A stretch of 62,589 nucleotides of DNA from Nitrospira sp. (GTDB lineage Bacteria; Nitrospirota; Nitrospiria; Nitrospirales; Nitrospiraceae), in contig JAFEBM010000043.1 in NCBI GenBank assembly GCA_018242685.1, positions 1 to 62,589 on the forward strand, given 5' to 3'. Every line of letters starts with the position of its first letter. Position 1 is the first letter of the stretch. The translations under genes and the position numbers were made by a program. Below the pieces are notes generated by a model, which saw nothing but the letters and a program-made list of their open reading frames with translations, searched no databases and had not been told where the DNA came from. Shown here one piece after another: positions 45,988-54,032 of the stretch.

Positions 45988-46061
45988 AATGCTGAGGAGT
46001 GAGTGCTGAGCGCTGAGTCGATGATCCGACGTTCAGTCCTCAGCCTCACCCCTCAGTCCTC
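45988..46061. repeat. inverted heptad-repeat element (AGTGCTG type) between amgK and murU
   Basis: Arm one is AATGCTG, AGGAGTG, AGTGCTG, AGCGCTG, AGTCGAT (45988-46022). Arm two is CAGTCCT, CAGCCTC, ACCCCTC, AGTCCTC (46034-46061), the reverse-complement type. The second arm runs into the amgK stop codon. Confidence 0.65.
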
Positions 46062-47164
46062 TACTGCAATTCCGGCACGTGTGGGCTGAGGTGCTTCCGA
46101 AGAGTATCCAGTTCCGGATATTTTTTAAGATTGCGTTTGACGTAGCTCAAGACACGAGGAATATCGGCTAAGAACTTCGGATTACCTTTGATCCGATCGA
46201 TGTAGACAAACCTGCCGGCCGCCTTCAGATTGCGTTGAATACTCGTCAAATCAAACAGTCGTCGGAACACGGCACGATTGGTCCAGACGAAACGCCGTTC
46301 AGCCAGCTGGTCGAGGTAGTATTCCACCAAATCGTCAACGAGAGCTTCGTCGAGTTGAATGTAGGCGTCCCGCAGCAGTGAGGCAAGATCGTAGCTCGCC
46401 GGTCCCATCAACGCATCCTGAAAGTCGATGACGCCGAGCCGCAACCCGTCGACCATCAAATTGCGAGAGTGGTAATCACGATGCGTAAAGACACGTGGCT
46501 GCCCGGCAAGTAATTCCGCAATCAGTGCGAACTCCCGCCTGATTGCCGTGGCGTCCTCATCAGGCAACGGTTTGCCGTTGCGCGCCACGATGCCATACTC
46601 CAAGAAGTGATCGAACTCCCACAGCAACAACGGCGCGTCGAAATTGCGATGAAACGCCACGCACCCGGGATCCGCCGGCGTCGTGGCACAAATCTGCATC
46701 CGGACCAAGACGTTGACCGCCTGCTTGTACCGCGACTCCAAGACCGGCGCCTCCGCCTGACTGACGGCCTCCGCCAACGTCACATCTCCGAAATCTTCCA
46801 GGTAGAGCAGCCCTGCGGATTGATCATAGTAGTGGAGTATAGGCACCGGCACATTCGAGTTGGCCAAATGCGACATGATGTTGATGAACGGCAGTTCGGA
46901 GATCTGATGGATCCCCCCGCTCACCGCCTCTTCGGACTGTTTGAATCCTTCCGGCTCAGCCAGCTGCATCACGATCACGGAATGTGGTGGTCCACCCGCA
47001 ACGGCGGCTCGATAGTAGCGACGATTGGAAGCATCTCCCGCCAATGGCGTCAGCGTCCTCAAGACGAGACCGGGAGAAAGACGAGTCTCGACTGTCTGAG
47101 CGATGAGTGTTTGATCGGGTGGAGAGAGCGGAGCCTTGGAAGGAGTTGTGTTGGCCGGCAACAT
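46061..47164 (-). CDS. amgK: anomeric amino-sugar kinase AmgK-like
   Basis: A 367-residue protein of the aminoglycoside phosphotransferase fold. Motifs are GDASNRRYYRA (nucleotide loop), YLEDFGD, the catalytic FTHRDYHSRNLMVDG and the metal-binding IDFQDALMGPASYDLASLL. This is the AmgK group, which phosphorylates the anomeric hydroxyl of MurNAc or GlcNAc. The downstream murU gene supports a cell-wall recycling role that bypasses de novo UDP-MurNAc synthesis. A spontaneous resistance function is less likely. Confidence 0.82.
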   Translation of the reverse strand: MLPANTTPSKAPLSPPDQTLIAQTVETRLSPGLVLRTLTPLAGDASNRRYYRAAVAGGPPHSVIVMQLAEPEGFKQSEEAVSGGIHQISELPFINIMSHLANSNVPVPILHYYDQSAGLLYLEDFGDVTLAEAVSQAEAPVLESRYKQAVNVLVRMQICATTPADPGCVAFHRNFDAPLLLWEFDHFLEYGIVARNGKPLPDEDATAIRREFALIAELLAGQPRVFTHRDYHSRNLMVDGLRLGVIDFQDALMGPASYDLASLLRDAYIQLDEALVDDLVEYYLDQLAERRFVWTNRAVFRRLFDLTSIQRNLKAAGRFVYIDRIKGNPKFLADIPRVLSYVKRNLKKYPELDTLRKHLSPHVPELQ

Positions 47165-47225
47165 ACTCGGCGAATTATAGCGAGCGTCCCGCGACTTGTC
47201 ACGAAGACCACGTATTCGATCGGTG

Positions 47226-47627
47226 CTACTGCAGCGCTTCCGGAATCGAGCCCACAGGTCTGAGATTCAACACCCGATGCATGGCGGTCACTCCGAGCGC
47301 GGCGCCGACCGTATCCGCCAACCAATCGAGCCAACTCGAATCTCGAAACGGAACGAACGCTTGGTGGATCTCGTCGCTCATCCCGTACAACGAGGCCAGG
47401 AGAATAGCTGCGGGAATCGCTTGCCGCTTCCAGGAATCATGTCCGCTTCCACGAATTGCCCGGTAGCACAACGCGCCTAATACCGCATATTCGACGGCAT
47501 GCAAGACCTTATCACTGAAATACGTGACGAACGGCACATGGGTTTCAGGATGTGATTGCGCGGATAAATAGAAAATGAGCCCGGCATATCCGCACACCGG
47601 CCCCCAGTACCGAAACAATGTCGTCAT
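47226..47627 (-). CDS. VanZ-like membrane protein
   Basis: A 133-residue protein with about four transmembrane helices (about 9-25, 40-60, 70-88 and 100-118). The VanZ-family pattern is visible as FSDKVLHAVEYAVLGAL and YGMSDEIHQAFVPFRDSSWLDWLADTVGAALG. VanZ homologues are small membrane proteins; one confers teicoplanin tolerance, but most have no known role. It is upstream of amgK on the same strand. Confidence 0.85.
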   Translation of the reverse strand: MTTLFRYWGPVCGYAGLIFYLSAQSHPETHVPFVTYFSDKVLHAVEYAVLGALCYRAIRGSGHDSWKRQAIPAAILLASLYGMSDEIHQAFVPFRDSSWLDWLADTVGAALGVTAMHRVLNLRPVGSIPEALQ

Positions 47628-47726
47628 CTCAATTCCTCACGCAACGTTCGATCATAAATTCACCAGCGGATTGCATGCTCATACCCCCTATGACATACTC
47701 GGCGAAAGAAAAAGGGAACCGCATCC

Positions 47727-49928
47727 ATGAAGTCTGTCCACGTGTGTTTCCTCTGGCACATGCACCAACCCTATTACACCGATCCGGTCGCCGGATCGGC
47801 CAGTATGCCGTGGGTACGACTGCATGCGACCAAGGCCTATTATGATATGGCCTATCTGTTGGAAAAATTTCCCGTGGTCCGGGCCACATTTAATTTTACG
47901 CCATCCCTGCTCTTGCAACTGCAGGAAATCGGCGCCGGGAAGATCCACGATCTTTTTCTGGAACATGCACAACGCCCGGCGGCCAATCTGACGCTTGAAG
48001 AGAAGGCCTTTCTGGTCCGTCATTTCTTTTCGGCCAACTGGGCGACGATGGTGCGGCCTTATCCACGATACCATGAGTTGCTGGTGAAACGGGGATTGAA
48101 CATACCGGAGCATGATCTTCACCGCATCGCCCGTCAGTTTTCCACACAAGAGCTGCTGGACCTTCAAATTTGGCACAACCTTGCATGGTTCGGATACGGC
48201 ACTGCTCAACAATATCCCCGTCTGGCCGCGCTGCGCCAGAAAAATCGTGGCTTCACCGAGGATGACAAGCAGGAAGTACTGGAACTGCAACGGTTGGCGG
48301 TGAGAGAAATCTTTCCCCTGTACCGACGACTCATGGAGCGGGATCAAATCGAACTGACGACGACTCCCTTCTATCATCCGATTCTGCCGTTGGTCATCGA
48401 CACCGATATAAACCGGCGGGCCAGGCCGGACCTCCCCTTGCCCGCTCGTTTCCATGCCCCGGATGATGCTGCAGCCCAACTTCAACAGGCCGTCGCTTTT
48501 CATCATCACATATTCGGCCGGCCTCCGACCGGCCTGTGGCCATCAGAGGGATCGGTGTGTCCCGAGATGCTTCCTCTTATCCATCAAGCCCGTCTTCGCT
48601 GGTTTGCCACGGACGAAGGCATCCTCGCACGCTCTCTGGGCATGTGTGGCCGCCCATGGCATCGCCAGTCCTCGCTCTATCAACCCTATCGCATCGGTGA
48701 AGCCGAGCATGCGTTGACTGTCCTGTTCCGCGACCGCGAGATCTCCGACGCATTTGGATTCACCTACCATAAGACGACGCCTGAATCCGCCGCTGAGGAT
48801 GTCCTGCGGCGTTTGCGGAGCATCCTCCACGACGCACCGCAAGAAAAGATCGTCATCGCCATCATTTTGGACGGTGAAAACCCGTGGGAACACTATCACA
48901 ACGGCGGCGAACGATTCCTTTCCCTCCTATACGAAGCCTTTACTCACCACGAACTGGATCAAGCCGGACAGATCGTGGTCCAAGCATCGACGATTTCCGA
49001 TGCGATCGCGTCCGTTCAGCCCACGCAGCATCTGCCCTGTCTCCATTCAGGCTCTTGGATCAATTCCGACTACAAGATCTGGATCGGACACCATGAAGAT
49101 AATCGCGGATGGGATCTCCTCGGTCACACCCGCACCCGACTGATGGATGTGGCGCCGAGTCTTCCGTCTGATCGCGCGCAAGCGGCCTGGCAAGAACTGT
49201 ACGCCGCCGAAGGCAGCGACTGGTTCTGGTGGTACGGCGATGATTTTGATACCGATTTCAAACCGGAATTCGACCGGCTCTTTCGAACTCATCTCCGCAA
49301 TGTGTGGACGCATATGGGCGTCCCGCCTCCCGATCAACTGAACAGTCCGATCTGTACCAGAAGCATTGGCTCCGAGTTCGAGTCGGTCCAACAGCCGCTC
49401 GTCTTGTTGAATCCCACGATCGACGGCATGGTGACCGACTTTTTCGAATGGCGCGGCGCCGGGAACATCAATACCCGGCCCCCGCTGGGCGCCATGTGGA
49501 AAGCCGACGGGCTCTTCACCGCGATCCGATTCGGATGGAACCTGGATCATCTCGTGATGAGATTCGACCCCGACGAGTCGAGCACCACTCGACGGGGCCT
49601 CGGCATCGACATCACTTTGCAAGGGCCTCAATTCACGTTTCGGCTTACGTTTTCGCTTTCTTCATCCGGCCCAGGAGCATTTCTCTTGTTTCGCCAGAAT
49701 CAGACGGACACCTGGCAGGAGATCGGCTCCTATGAGTCGATTAATGCCCGCGCCATTCTGGAATTGGCCGTTCCTTGGAAAGAGTTGCGCCTTGAACAAG
49801 GAAACATGGTCCAGATGTCCATCATCGTGAGGGAACACGGCCTCGAAGTGGCACGCTATCCCGGCCATGGTCCAGCTGTCCTCACCGTACCAGGGCCGGA
49901 ATTTGAGGCCGGACTGTGGAGAGTCTAA
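47727..49928 (+). CDS. glycoside hydrolase family 57 protein
   Basis: A 733-residue GH57 enzyme. The N-terminal VCFLWHMHQPYYTD and the catalytic-nucleophile region PTGLWPSEGSVCPEML identify the family; the acid region YKIWIGHHEDNRGWD follows further on. The N-terminal (beta/alpha)7 barrel covers about 1-430 and a helical plus beta-sandwich region the rest. GH57 members act on alpha-glucans (amylase, branching or transferase activity); the exact activity is not decided here. It lies upstream of galT. A heptad-repeat element begins at its stop codon. Confidence 0.88.
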   Translation: MKSVHVCFLWHMHQPYYTDPVAGSASMPWVRLHATKAYYDMAYLLEKFPVVRATFNFTPSLLLQLQEIGAGKIHDLFLEHAQRPAANLTLEEKAFLVRHFFSANWATMVRPYPRYHELLVKRGLNIPEHDLHRIARQFSTQELLDLQIWHNLAWFGYGTAQQYPRLAALRQKNRGFTEDDKQEVLELQRLAVREIFPLYRRLMERDQIELTTTPFYHPILPLVIDTDINRRARPDLPLPARFHAPDDAAAQLQQAVAFHHHIFGRPPTGLWPSEGSVCPEMLPLIHQARLRWFATDEGILARSLGMCGRPWHRQSSLYQPYRIGEAEHALTVLFRDREISDAFGFTYHKTTPESAAEDVLRRLRSILHDAPQEKIVIAIILDGENPWEHYHNGGERFLSLLYEAFTHHELDQAGQIVVQASTISDAIASVQPTQHLPCLHSGSWINSDYKIWIGHHEDNRGWDLLGHTRTRLMDVAPSLPSDRAQAAWQELYAAEGSDWFWWYGDDFDTDFKPEFDRLFRTHLRNVWTHMGVPPPDQLNSPICTRSIGSEFESVQQPLVLLNPTIDGMVTDFFEWRGAGNINTRPPLGAMWKADGLFTAIRFGWNLDHLVMRFDPDESSTTRRGLGIDITLQGPQFTFRLTFSLSSSGPGAFLLFRQNQTDTWQEIGSYESINARAILELAVPWKELRLEQGNMVQMSIIVREHGLEVARYPGHGPAVLTVPGPEFEAGLWRV

Positions 49929-50023
49929 AGAGTCTAAGAGGAAGTGCTGAGAGTTGAGTGCTGAGTTTTGAGTTGTGAATTTCCCCCCTCTGGGACACTG
50001 AGCACTCGCACTCACAACTTCGA
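49922..50023. repeat. inverted heptad-repeat element (AGTGCTG type) between GH57 and galT genes
   Basis: Eight consecutive 7-base units from 49922 to 49977 (AGTCTAA, AGAGTCT, AAGAGGA, AGTGCTG, AGAGTTG, AGTGCTG, AGTTTTG, AGTTGTG), a C-rich spacer, then four opposing units (CACTGAG, CACTCGC, ACTCACA, ACTTCGA; 49996-50023). The first unit contains the GH57 stop codon. Confidence 0.7.
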
Positions 50024-50037
50024 AATAGAGGAAGCAC

Positions 50038-51042
50038 ATGCCTGATCTAAGACGTGACCCCATTGTCGGCCGCTGGGTGATCATTTCTACCGAACGAAGA
50101 GGCCGCCCACATGATTTCGTCAAACCTCAGTCGGGCCCACCCGTTTCGACGGCCCTCTGTCCGTTTTGTCCGGGACAGGAACGGCTCACGCCGAAAGAAA
50201 TCATGGCCTATCGTCCGCAGCCCAGCGGACCCAATTCTCCCAACTGGACCGTGCGTGTCGTGCCGAACAAATTTCCTGCCCTGCATGTCGAAGGTGACAT
50301 GGGGCGCGAGGGTATCGGACTCTACGACCGCATGAACGGCGTGGGCGCCCACGAAGTCATCATTGAAACCCCCAACCATGTCGAAGGTCTCGTTGATCTC
50401 CCGACCAAGAAGATTGAGGACATGCTGTGGGCTTATCGGGACCGCATGATCGATCTCAGAAAGGATCTTCGGTTCCGCTACATTCTCATTTTCAAGAACC
50501 ACGGCGCGTCCGCCGGCGCTACGCTGGAACACAGCCATTCCCAGCTTATCGCCCTTCCGATCGTCCCGACCAGCGTGCAAGAGGAGCTTGACGGATGCCG
50601 CAATCATTATCAGCAGAAGGAGCGTTGCATCTACTGCGACATCCTCAGGCAGGATCTCTCGGATGGCGATCGAATCGTCGCCGAGAATCCGGAGTTTCTC
50701 TGTATGACGCCGTTCGCGCCGCGATTTCCGTTCGAAATGTGGATTCTTCCCAAGCGTCATGCGGCGTATTTCGAAGAAAGTCAGAAGTCCCAGTTCGAAT
50801 TTCTGGCCCCCATCCTTTCCGAGTCGTTGCGCCGCATGGACAAAGTGCTGTCCCGCCCCCCGTACAATTTCATCCTTCACAGCTCTCCTCTTCACGAGAA
50901 GACCGGCGATTACTACCATTGGCATCTGGAGGTCATCCCCAAATTGACGCAAGTCGCCGGCTTCGAATGGGGCACCGGTTTCTACATCAATCCGGTGTCA
51001 CCGGAAGAAGCCGCGACGTTTCTCCGCGAAGCGGTGATCTAA
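50038..51042 (+). CDS. galT: galactose-1-phosphate uridylyltransferase
   Basis: A 334-residue HIT-superfamily transferase. Zinc ligands are in the CPFCPG segment, the active-site motif is TLEHSHSQLIALP (H-x-H-x-Q) and the C-terminal HWHLEVIPKLTQVAGFEWGTG is a GalT hallmark. It interconverts UDP-glucose/Gal-1-P and Glc-1-P/UDP-galactose; homologues next to GH57 genes may serve alpha-glucan or other hexose-1-phosphate pools. Its stop codon is followed immediately by the GTG of the next gene. Confidence 0.92.
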   Translation: MPDLRRDPIVGRWVIISTERRGRPHDFVKPQSGPPVSTALCPFCPGQERLTPKEIMAYRPQPSGPNSPNWTVRVVPNKFPALHVEGDMGREGIGLYDRMNGVGAHEVIIETPNHVEGLVDLPTKKIEDMLWAYRDRMIDLRKDLRFRYILIFKNHGASAGATLEHSHSQLIALPIVPTSVQEELDGCRNHYQQKERCIYCDILRQDLSDGDRIVAENPEFLCMTPFAPRFPFEMWILPKRHAAYFEESQKSQFEFLAPILSESLRRMDKVLSRPPYNFILHSSPLHEKTGDYYHWHLEVIPKLTQVAGFEWGTGFYINPVSPEEAATFLREAVI

Positions 51043-52425
51043 GTGCCGACCCGCTTTCGTCTTGAAGATCCCAACCTCAGAGAGACCCTTCGCCGCGTTG
51101 AACAGACCATTCGTCGTGGGGGTGGAAGAGTCTGGCTCGTCGGCGGCTCGGTCCGCGATCTCGCGCTCGGTCGACAGCCTCGGGATCTGGATATCGAAGT
51201 CGTTGGGCTCCCGCCCGGTCAAGTCCACGCACTGCTGGCTAAGCAGTTCTCCGTGCAATTCGTCGGAAAAGCGTTCGAGGTCTTTAAGCTGCAAGGTCTG
51301 CCGGTCGATCTTTCTATTCCCTCCCGCAGGCTCGCTGACGACACATCCCTCCCCGGCGCGCTGAGACAAGCCGATCCCGGCATGTCGATCGACGAGGCGC
51401 TTGCGCGGCGAGATTTCACCATAAACGCGATGGCTTGGGATCCGGACACCATGGAGCTTCGCGATCCCTTCAACGGTCGCAGCGATCTTGATGCACGGAT
51501 ATTGCGCCACGCATCGACCCGATTTGTCGAAGATCCTCTGCGCGTCTTGCGCGGCATGCAGCTGTCTGCCCGCTTTGAGCTCACCGTTGCGCCGGAAACA
51601 GTGGCCCTGTGCCGAACATTATCCCAGGAAGGTCTGTCAAGTGAGCGTCTGTGGGAAGAATGGAAGAAGCTGCTCCTTCAAGGAAGCAAGCCGTCGATGG
51701 GTTTGCAGTTCTTACATCACTGCGGCTGGCTCCATTTCTATCCGGAGCTCGCGGCCCTTGAAGGCTGCCCACAAGATCCCATCTGGCACCCGGAAGGCGA
51801 CGTCTGGATTCACACACTCCACTGCTTGGACTGGTTCGCTGCGGAGCGAACCGAGGATGAGCCGGACGACCTTGTCGTCGGGTTGGGCATACTCTGCCAT
51901 GACTTCGGCAAACCGGCCACGACCAGAGCGGAATATGGGCACGTCACCTCACGTGGACATGAATCGGAAGGAGAAGGCCCAACGAGACATTTTCTGGAAC
52001 GACTGACCAACCAGCAGAACCTCATCGATGAGGTGGTCCCGCTGGTGTGTTGCCATCTTCGTCCTCGCGCCCTCCATGAGTCCAACGCTTCAGACAGCGC
52101 AGTCCGCCGGTTGGCAAAGCAAGTCCACCGCATCGATCGATTGGTGCGCGTAGCGCGGGCCGATCACGCAGGCCGCCCACCGAAACAATTCGATGGATTT
52201 CCCGCCGGCGAGTGGCTGTTGTTTCGAGCCCAACAGCTGGCAGTGGACCGCCGTGCTCCTCTTCCCATTATCATGGGCCGTCACCTATTGGAATTGGGAA
52301 TACAGCCCGGTCCTGACATGGGGCGACTCCTTGACGACTGTTATGAGGCTCAACTTGATGGAGACTTTGGAACGCTTGAGGACGGCCTCACCTATGTAAA
52401 GAGTCGACTCTCGGCTCCCTGCTGA
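51043..52425 (+). CDS. CCA-adding / poly(A)-polymerase-type tRNA nucleotidyltransferase with HD domain
   Basis: A 460-residue class II nucleotidyltransferase. The head has LVGGSVRDLALGRQPRDLDIEV (G-G-x-V-R and D-x-D), the RRDFTINAMAW motif and FVEDPLRVLRGMQLSARF. The tail has an HD phosphohydrolase domain with LGILCHDFGKP and GHESEG. Bacterial CCA enzymes with an HD domain can add and repair tRNA 3' CCA. The three tRNAs in this window already encode CCA, so repair is the likely need. The GTG directly follows the galT TAA (no spacer). Confidence 0.85.
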   Translation: MPTRFRLEDPNLRETLRRVEQTIRRGGGRVWLVGGSVRDLALGRQPRDLDIEVVGLPPGQVHALLAKQFSVQFVGKAFEVFKLQGLPVDLSIPSRRLADDTSLPGALRQADPGMSIDEALARRDFTINAMAWDPDTMELRDPFNGRSDLDARILRHASTRFVEDPLRVLRGMQLSARFELTVAPETVALCRTLSQEGLSSERLWEEWKKLLLQGSKPSMGLQFLHHCGWLHFYPELAALEGCPQDPIWHPEGDVWIHTLHCLDWFAAERTEDEPDDLVVGLGILCHDFGKPATTRAEYGHVTSRGHESEGEGPTRHFLERLTNQQNLIDEVVPLVCCHLRPRALHESNASDSAVRRLAKQVHRIDRLVRVARADHAGRPPKQFDGFPAGEWLLFRAQQLAVDRRAPLPIIMGRHLLELGIQPGPDMGRLLDDCYEAQLDGDFGTLEDGLTYVKSRLSAPC

Positions 52426-52512
52426 TCAGCTTCCTCTCCGGCCTTGCACAGGCTCACTCGTCGCTCCTTAACACCCTTGCCCCTTGGCCGATGGAACGCG
52501 TAATATCCCCCC

Positions 52513-52731
52513 ATGCGCGTACAATTAAACCACCCATCGCGATCGATCGAGATCAAGGGGCCGAAGCGAGCTAAAGACCTGCTGCGCGAATTGAATCTTC
52601 TGGCCGAAGCACACTTGGTGATTCGGGACGACGAATTAGTGACCGAAGACGAGATGCTCTCCGATAAGGATCAGATCGAAATTCGCCCAGTGATTTCCGG
52701 TGGGTCAAACCGACTCGATCTTGAAAGGTAG
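52513..52731 (+). CDS. MoaD/ThiS-like sulfur carrier with C-terminal tail
   Basis: A 72-residue ubiquitin-like beta-grasp protein: LRELNLLAEAHLVIRDDELVTEDEMLSDKDQIEIRPVISGG fits ThiS/TtuB-type carriers. Usually the chain ends in Gly-Gly, the site of adenylation and thiocarboxylation. Here eight residues (SNRLDLER) follow the Gly-Gly, so cleavage would be needed, or the protein is not a carrier. It could serve tRNA thiolation, thiamine or molybdopterin synthesis. No E1-like partner is in the window. Confidence 0.75.
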   Translation: MRVQLNHPSRSIEIKGPKRAKDLLRELNLLAEAHLVIRDDELVTEDEMLSDKDQIEIRPVISGGSNRLDLER

Positions 52732-53096
52732 GAACACGAATGCCCATGATTGCGATCTATCGACCGATCTTGCAATAGCATCAAGATATATCTCTCCCCC
52801 ATCAGAATGAAATAAGCAGCAGCAGGGAGCGCGTTCGCAACGTATCTCCCAGCCACCCATGCCAACTACTGGAATGAGGCAGTTTAGCCGTATCCCTACC
52901 ATTGCGCTACAGCAGTCTGTAGGATAAATCATTCGCAGTTTCATGAGAAGAATTTCGTAACCTGCTGATTACTCAATGGTCTGCGGTTCATCTTGTGAAT
53001 AGGGCAGAACGGCACTACCTTTGCTGAGCATCTGGGTAAGTGCCAAGTGAGTGGCACACATACTTTTATAATTTTTATTTATAGGGGGATCTCATA
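52732..53096. other. gap without a confident gene; ends with a promoter region
   Basis: No gene can be supported. Bases 52880-52915 on the minus strand resemble the D arm of a tRNA but the rest of the cloverleaf is missing. The last 60 bases hold the dyad and -10 element of the next gene. Confidence 0.5.
53040..53072 (+). promoter_or_regulatory. dyad GTGCCA-N6-TGGCAC and TATAAT box before the small secreted peptide gene
   Basis: A perfect 6-base inverted repeat (53040-53057) is followed by TATAAT at 53067-53072. The dyad covers where a -35 box would be and no good -35 match exists, which suggests a regulator-binding site. A GGGGG ribosome-binding site lies about 8 bases before the ATG at 53097. 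Confidence 0.6.
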
Positions 53097-53288
53097 ATGA
53101 AGAGCATGTTGATGGCAGTCATGGCAGTGGCAGTGGCAGTGACTTTCAGCGCTCCAGCCTTCGCCGGTGAGAAGAAGGAAGAGAAGAAGAGTGGCCACGT
53201 CGTGGTGTACGGCGAAGAGAAGAAAGAGAAGAAGGGCGGCCATGCCGATACCTTCGGCGAGAAGAAGGACGAAAAGGGCGGCAAGTAA
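53097..53288 (+). CDS. small secreted Lys/Glu-rich peptide
   Basis: A 63-residue protein with a clear signal peptide (hydrophobic core about 4-20, cleavage at AFA-GE). The mature part of about 40 residues is built from three imperfect units: EKKEEKKSGHVVVYGE, EKKEKKGGHADTFGE and a truncated KKDEKGGK. It has many Lys and Glu, glycine, two His in GH pairs and no Cys. No family is recognised. It is a single-gene unit with a regulated-looking promoter and a very strong terminator, so it may be highly expressed. Metal or polyanion binding is conceivable but not shown. Confidence 0.8.
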   Translation: MKSMLMAVMAVAVAVTFSAPAFAGEKKEEKKSGHVVVYGEEKKEKKGGHADTFGEKKDEKGGK

Positions 53289-53621
53289 GAGTCAGCTTGG
53301 CGAGACTTAACCGAGGGGGCTTTCTACACAGTAGGAAGCCCCCTCGGCATTTTTGTTTCCTTGGAGTAGAACCACCTCTCCTCAACGTGGTCCCGCTTAC
53401 AGCGATAAAAAGTAACAAATTCTGGCCAAATCGTACGATTCGGGTGACAGCCCACCAGAGCCTCACTTTTCTGATCACTGCCTATGCCCCTCTCATTCTT
53501 TATCTTTCCACGGATTTCTGCGAGAATGTCCCCCGCACTGACATCGGAACAAACTTTGCTCGTGTATAGATTCCAAATGGACCGTCACGCGGTAAGAGTG
53601 TGATATGGAGTTATCGAGATC
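53289..53621. other. gap; contains a terminator, no gene
   Basis: Apart from the hairpin at 53311-53357 I see no supportable gene. The open frames here have no family and no ribosome-binding sites. Confidence 0.5.
53311..53357 (+). terminator. strong rho-independent terminator of the secreted peptide gene
   Basis: A perfect 12-bp stem CCGAGGGGGCTT/AAGCCCCCTCGG (53311-53322 and 53336-53347) with a 13-base loop, then a T run at 53350-53354 and further T. Confidence 0.92.
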
Positions 53622-53948
53622 ATGACCGGTTATTTTCGTTGGTTTCTGGTCTGTTTGTTTCTGCTGGTTACCATGGCGTGCTCGTCGACCGGCCCCACGC
53701 CAACCAGTGAAACGGCCACTCTTACGTGGGATGCCAATAGCGAGCAAGACCTTCAGGGATACAAAATCTATCTGGCAACGACCTCAGGGGGGTATGGTGC
53801 ACCGATTGCCACGTTGCCGATGGATGTCACCAGCTACACCGTGACTGGTCTCGAAACCGGCACCACCTATTTCTTCGCGATCACGGCGTACAATTCCAGT
53901 GGCGCCGAAAGTTCCTTCTCAAACGAAGTGAGCAAGACCATCCTCTAA
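53622..53948 (+). CDS. fibronectin type III domain lipoprotein
   Basis: A 108-residue protein with a signal peptide and lipobox VTMAC (Cys20) and one fibronectin type III domain (about 30-108): ATLTWDANSEQDLQGYKIYLATTSGGY, TSYTVTGLETGTTYFFAITAYNSSGAES. Such small Fn3 lipoproteins are surface or periplasmic binding modules. No enzyme partner is adjacent; a heptad-repeat element and tRNA-Arg follow. Confidence 0.85.
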   Translation: MTGYFRWFLVCLFLLVTMACSSTGPTPTSETATLTWDANSEQDLQGYKIYLATTSGGYGAPIATLPMDVTSYTVTGLETGTTYFFAITAYNSSGAESSFSNEVSKTIL

Positions 53949-54032
53949 CCAGCCTTCGTCGACTCCTGACTTTTCCAGCACTCGTCTCTTGACCCCCTCT
54001 CTCCCGGAACTGTATAACCACTGACTCTGGGA

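Noticed and set aside
48170..48190. Sequence like a sigma54 promoter (TTGGCACAACCTTGCA)
   Set aside because: The spacing between GG and GC is one base too short, and it lies deep inside the GH57 coding sequence.
52870..52920. tRNA-like D arm on the minus strand (GTAGCGCAATGGTAG)
   Set aside because: Anticodon arm, T loop and acceptor stem cannot be paired; at most a very old tRNA remnant.
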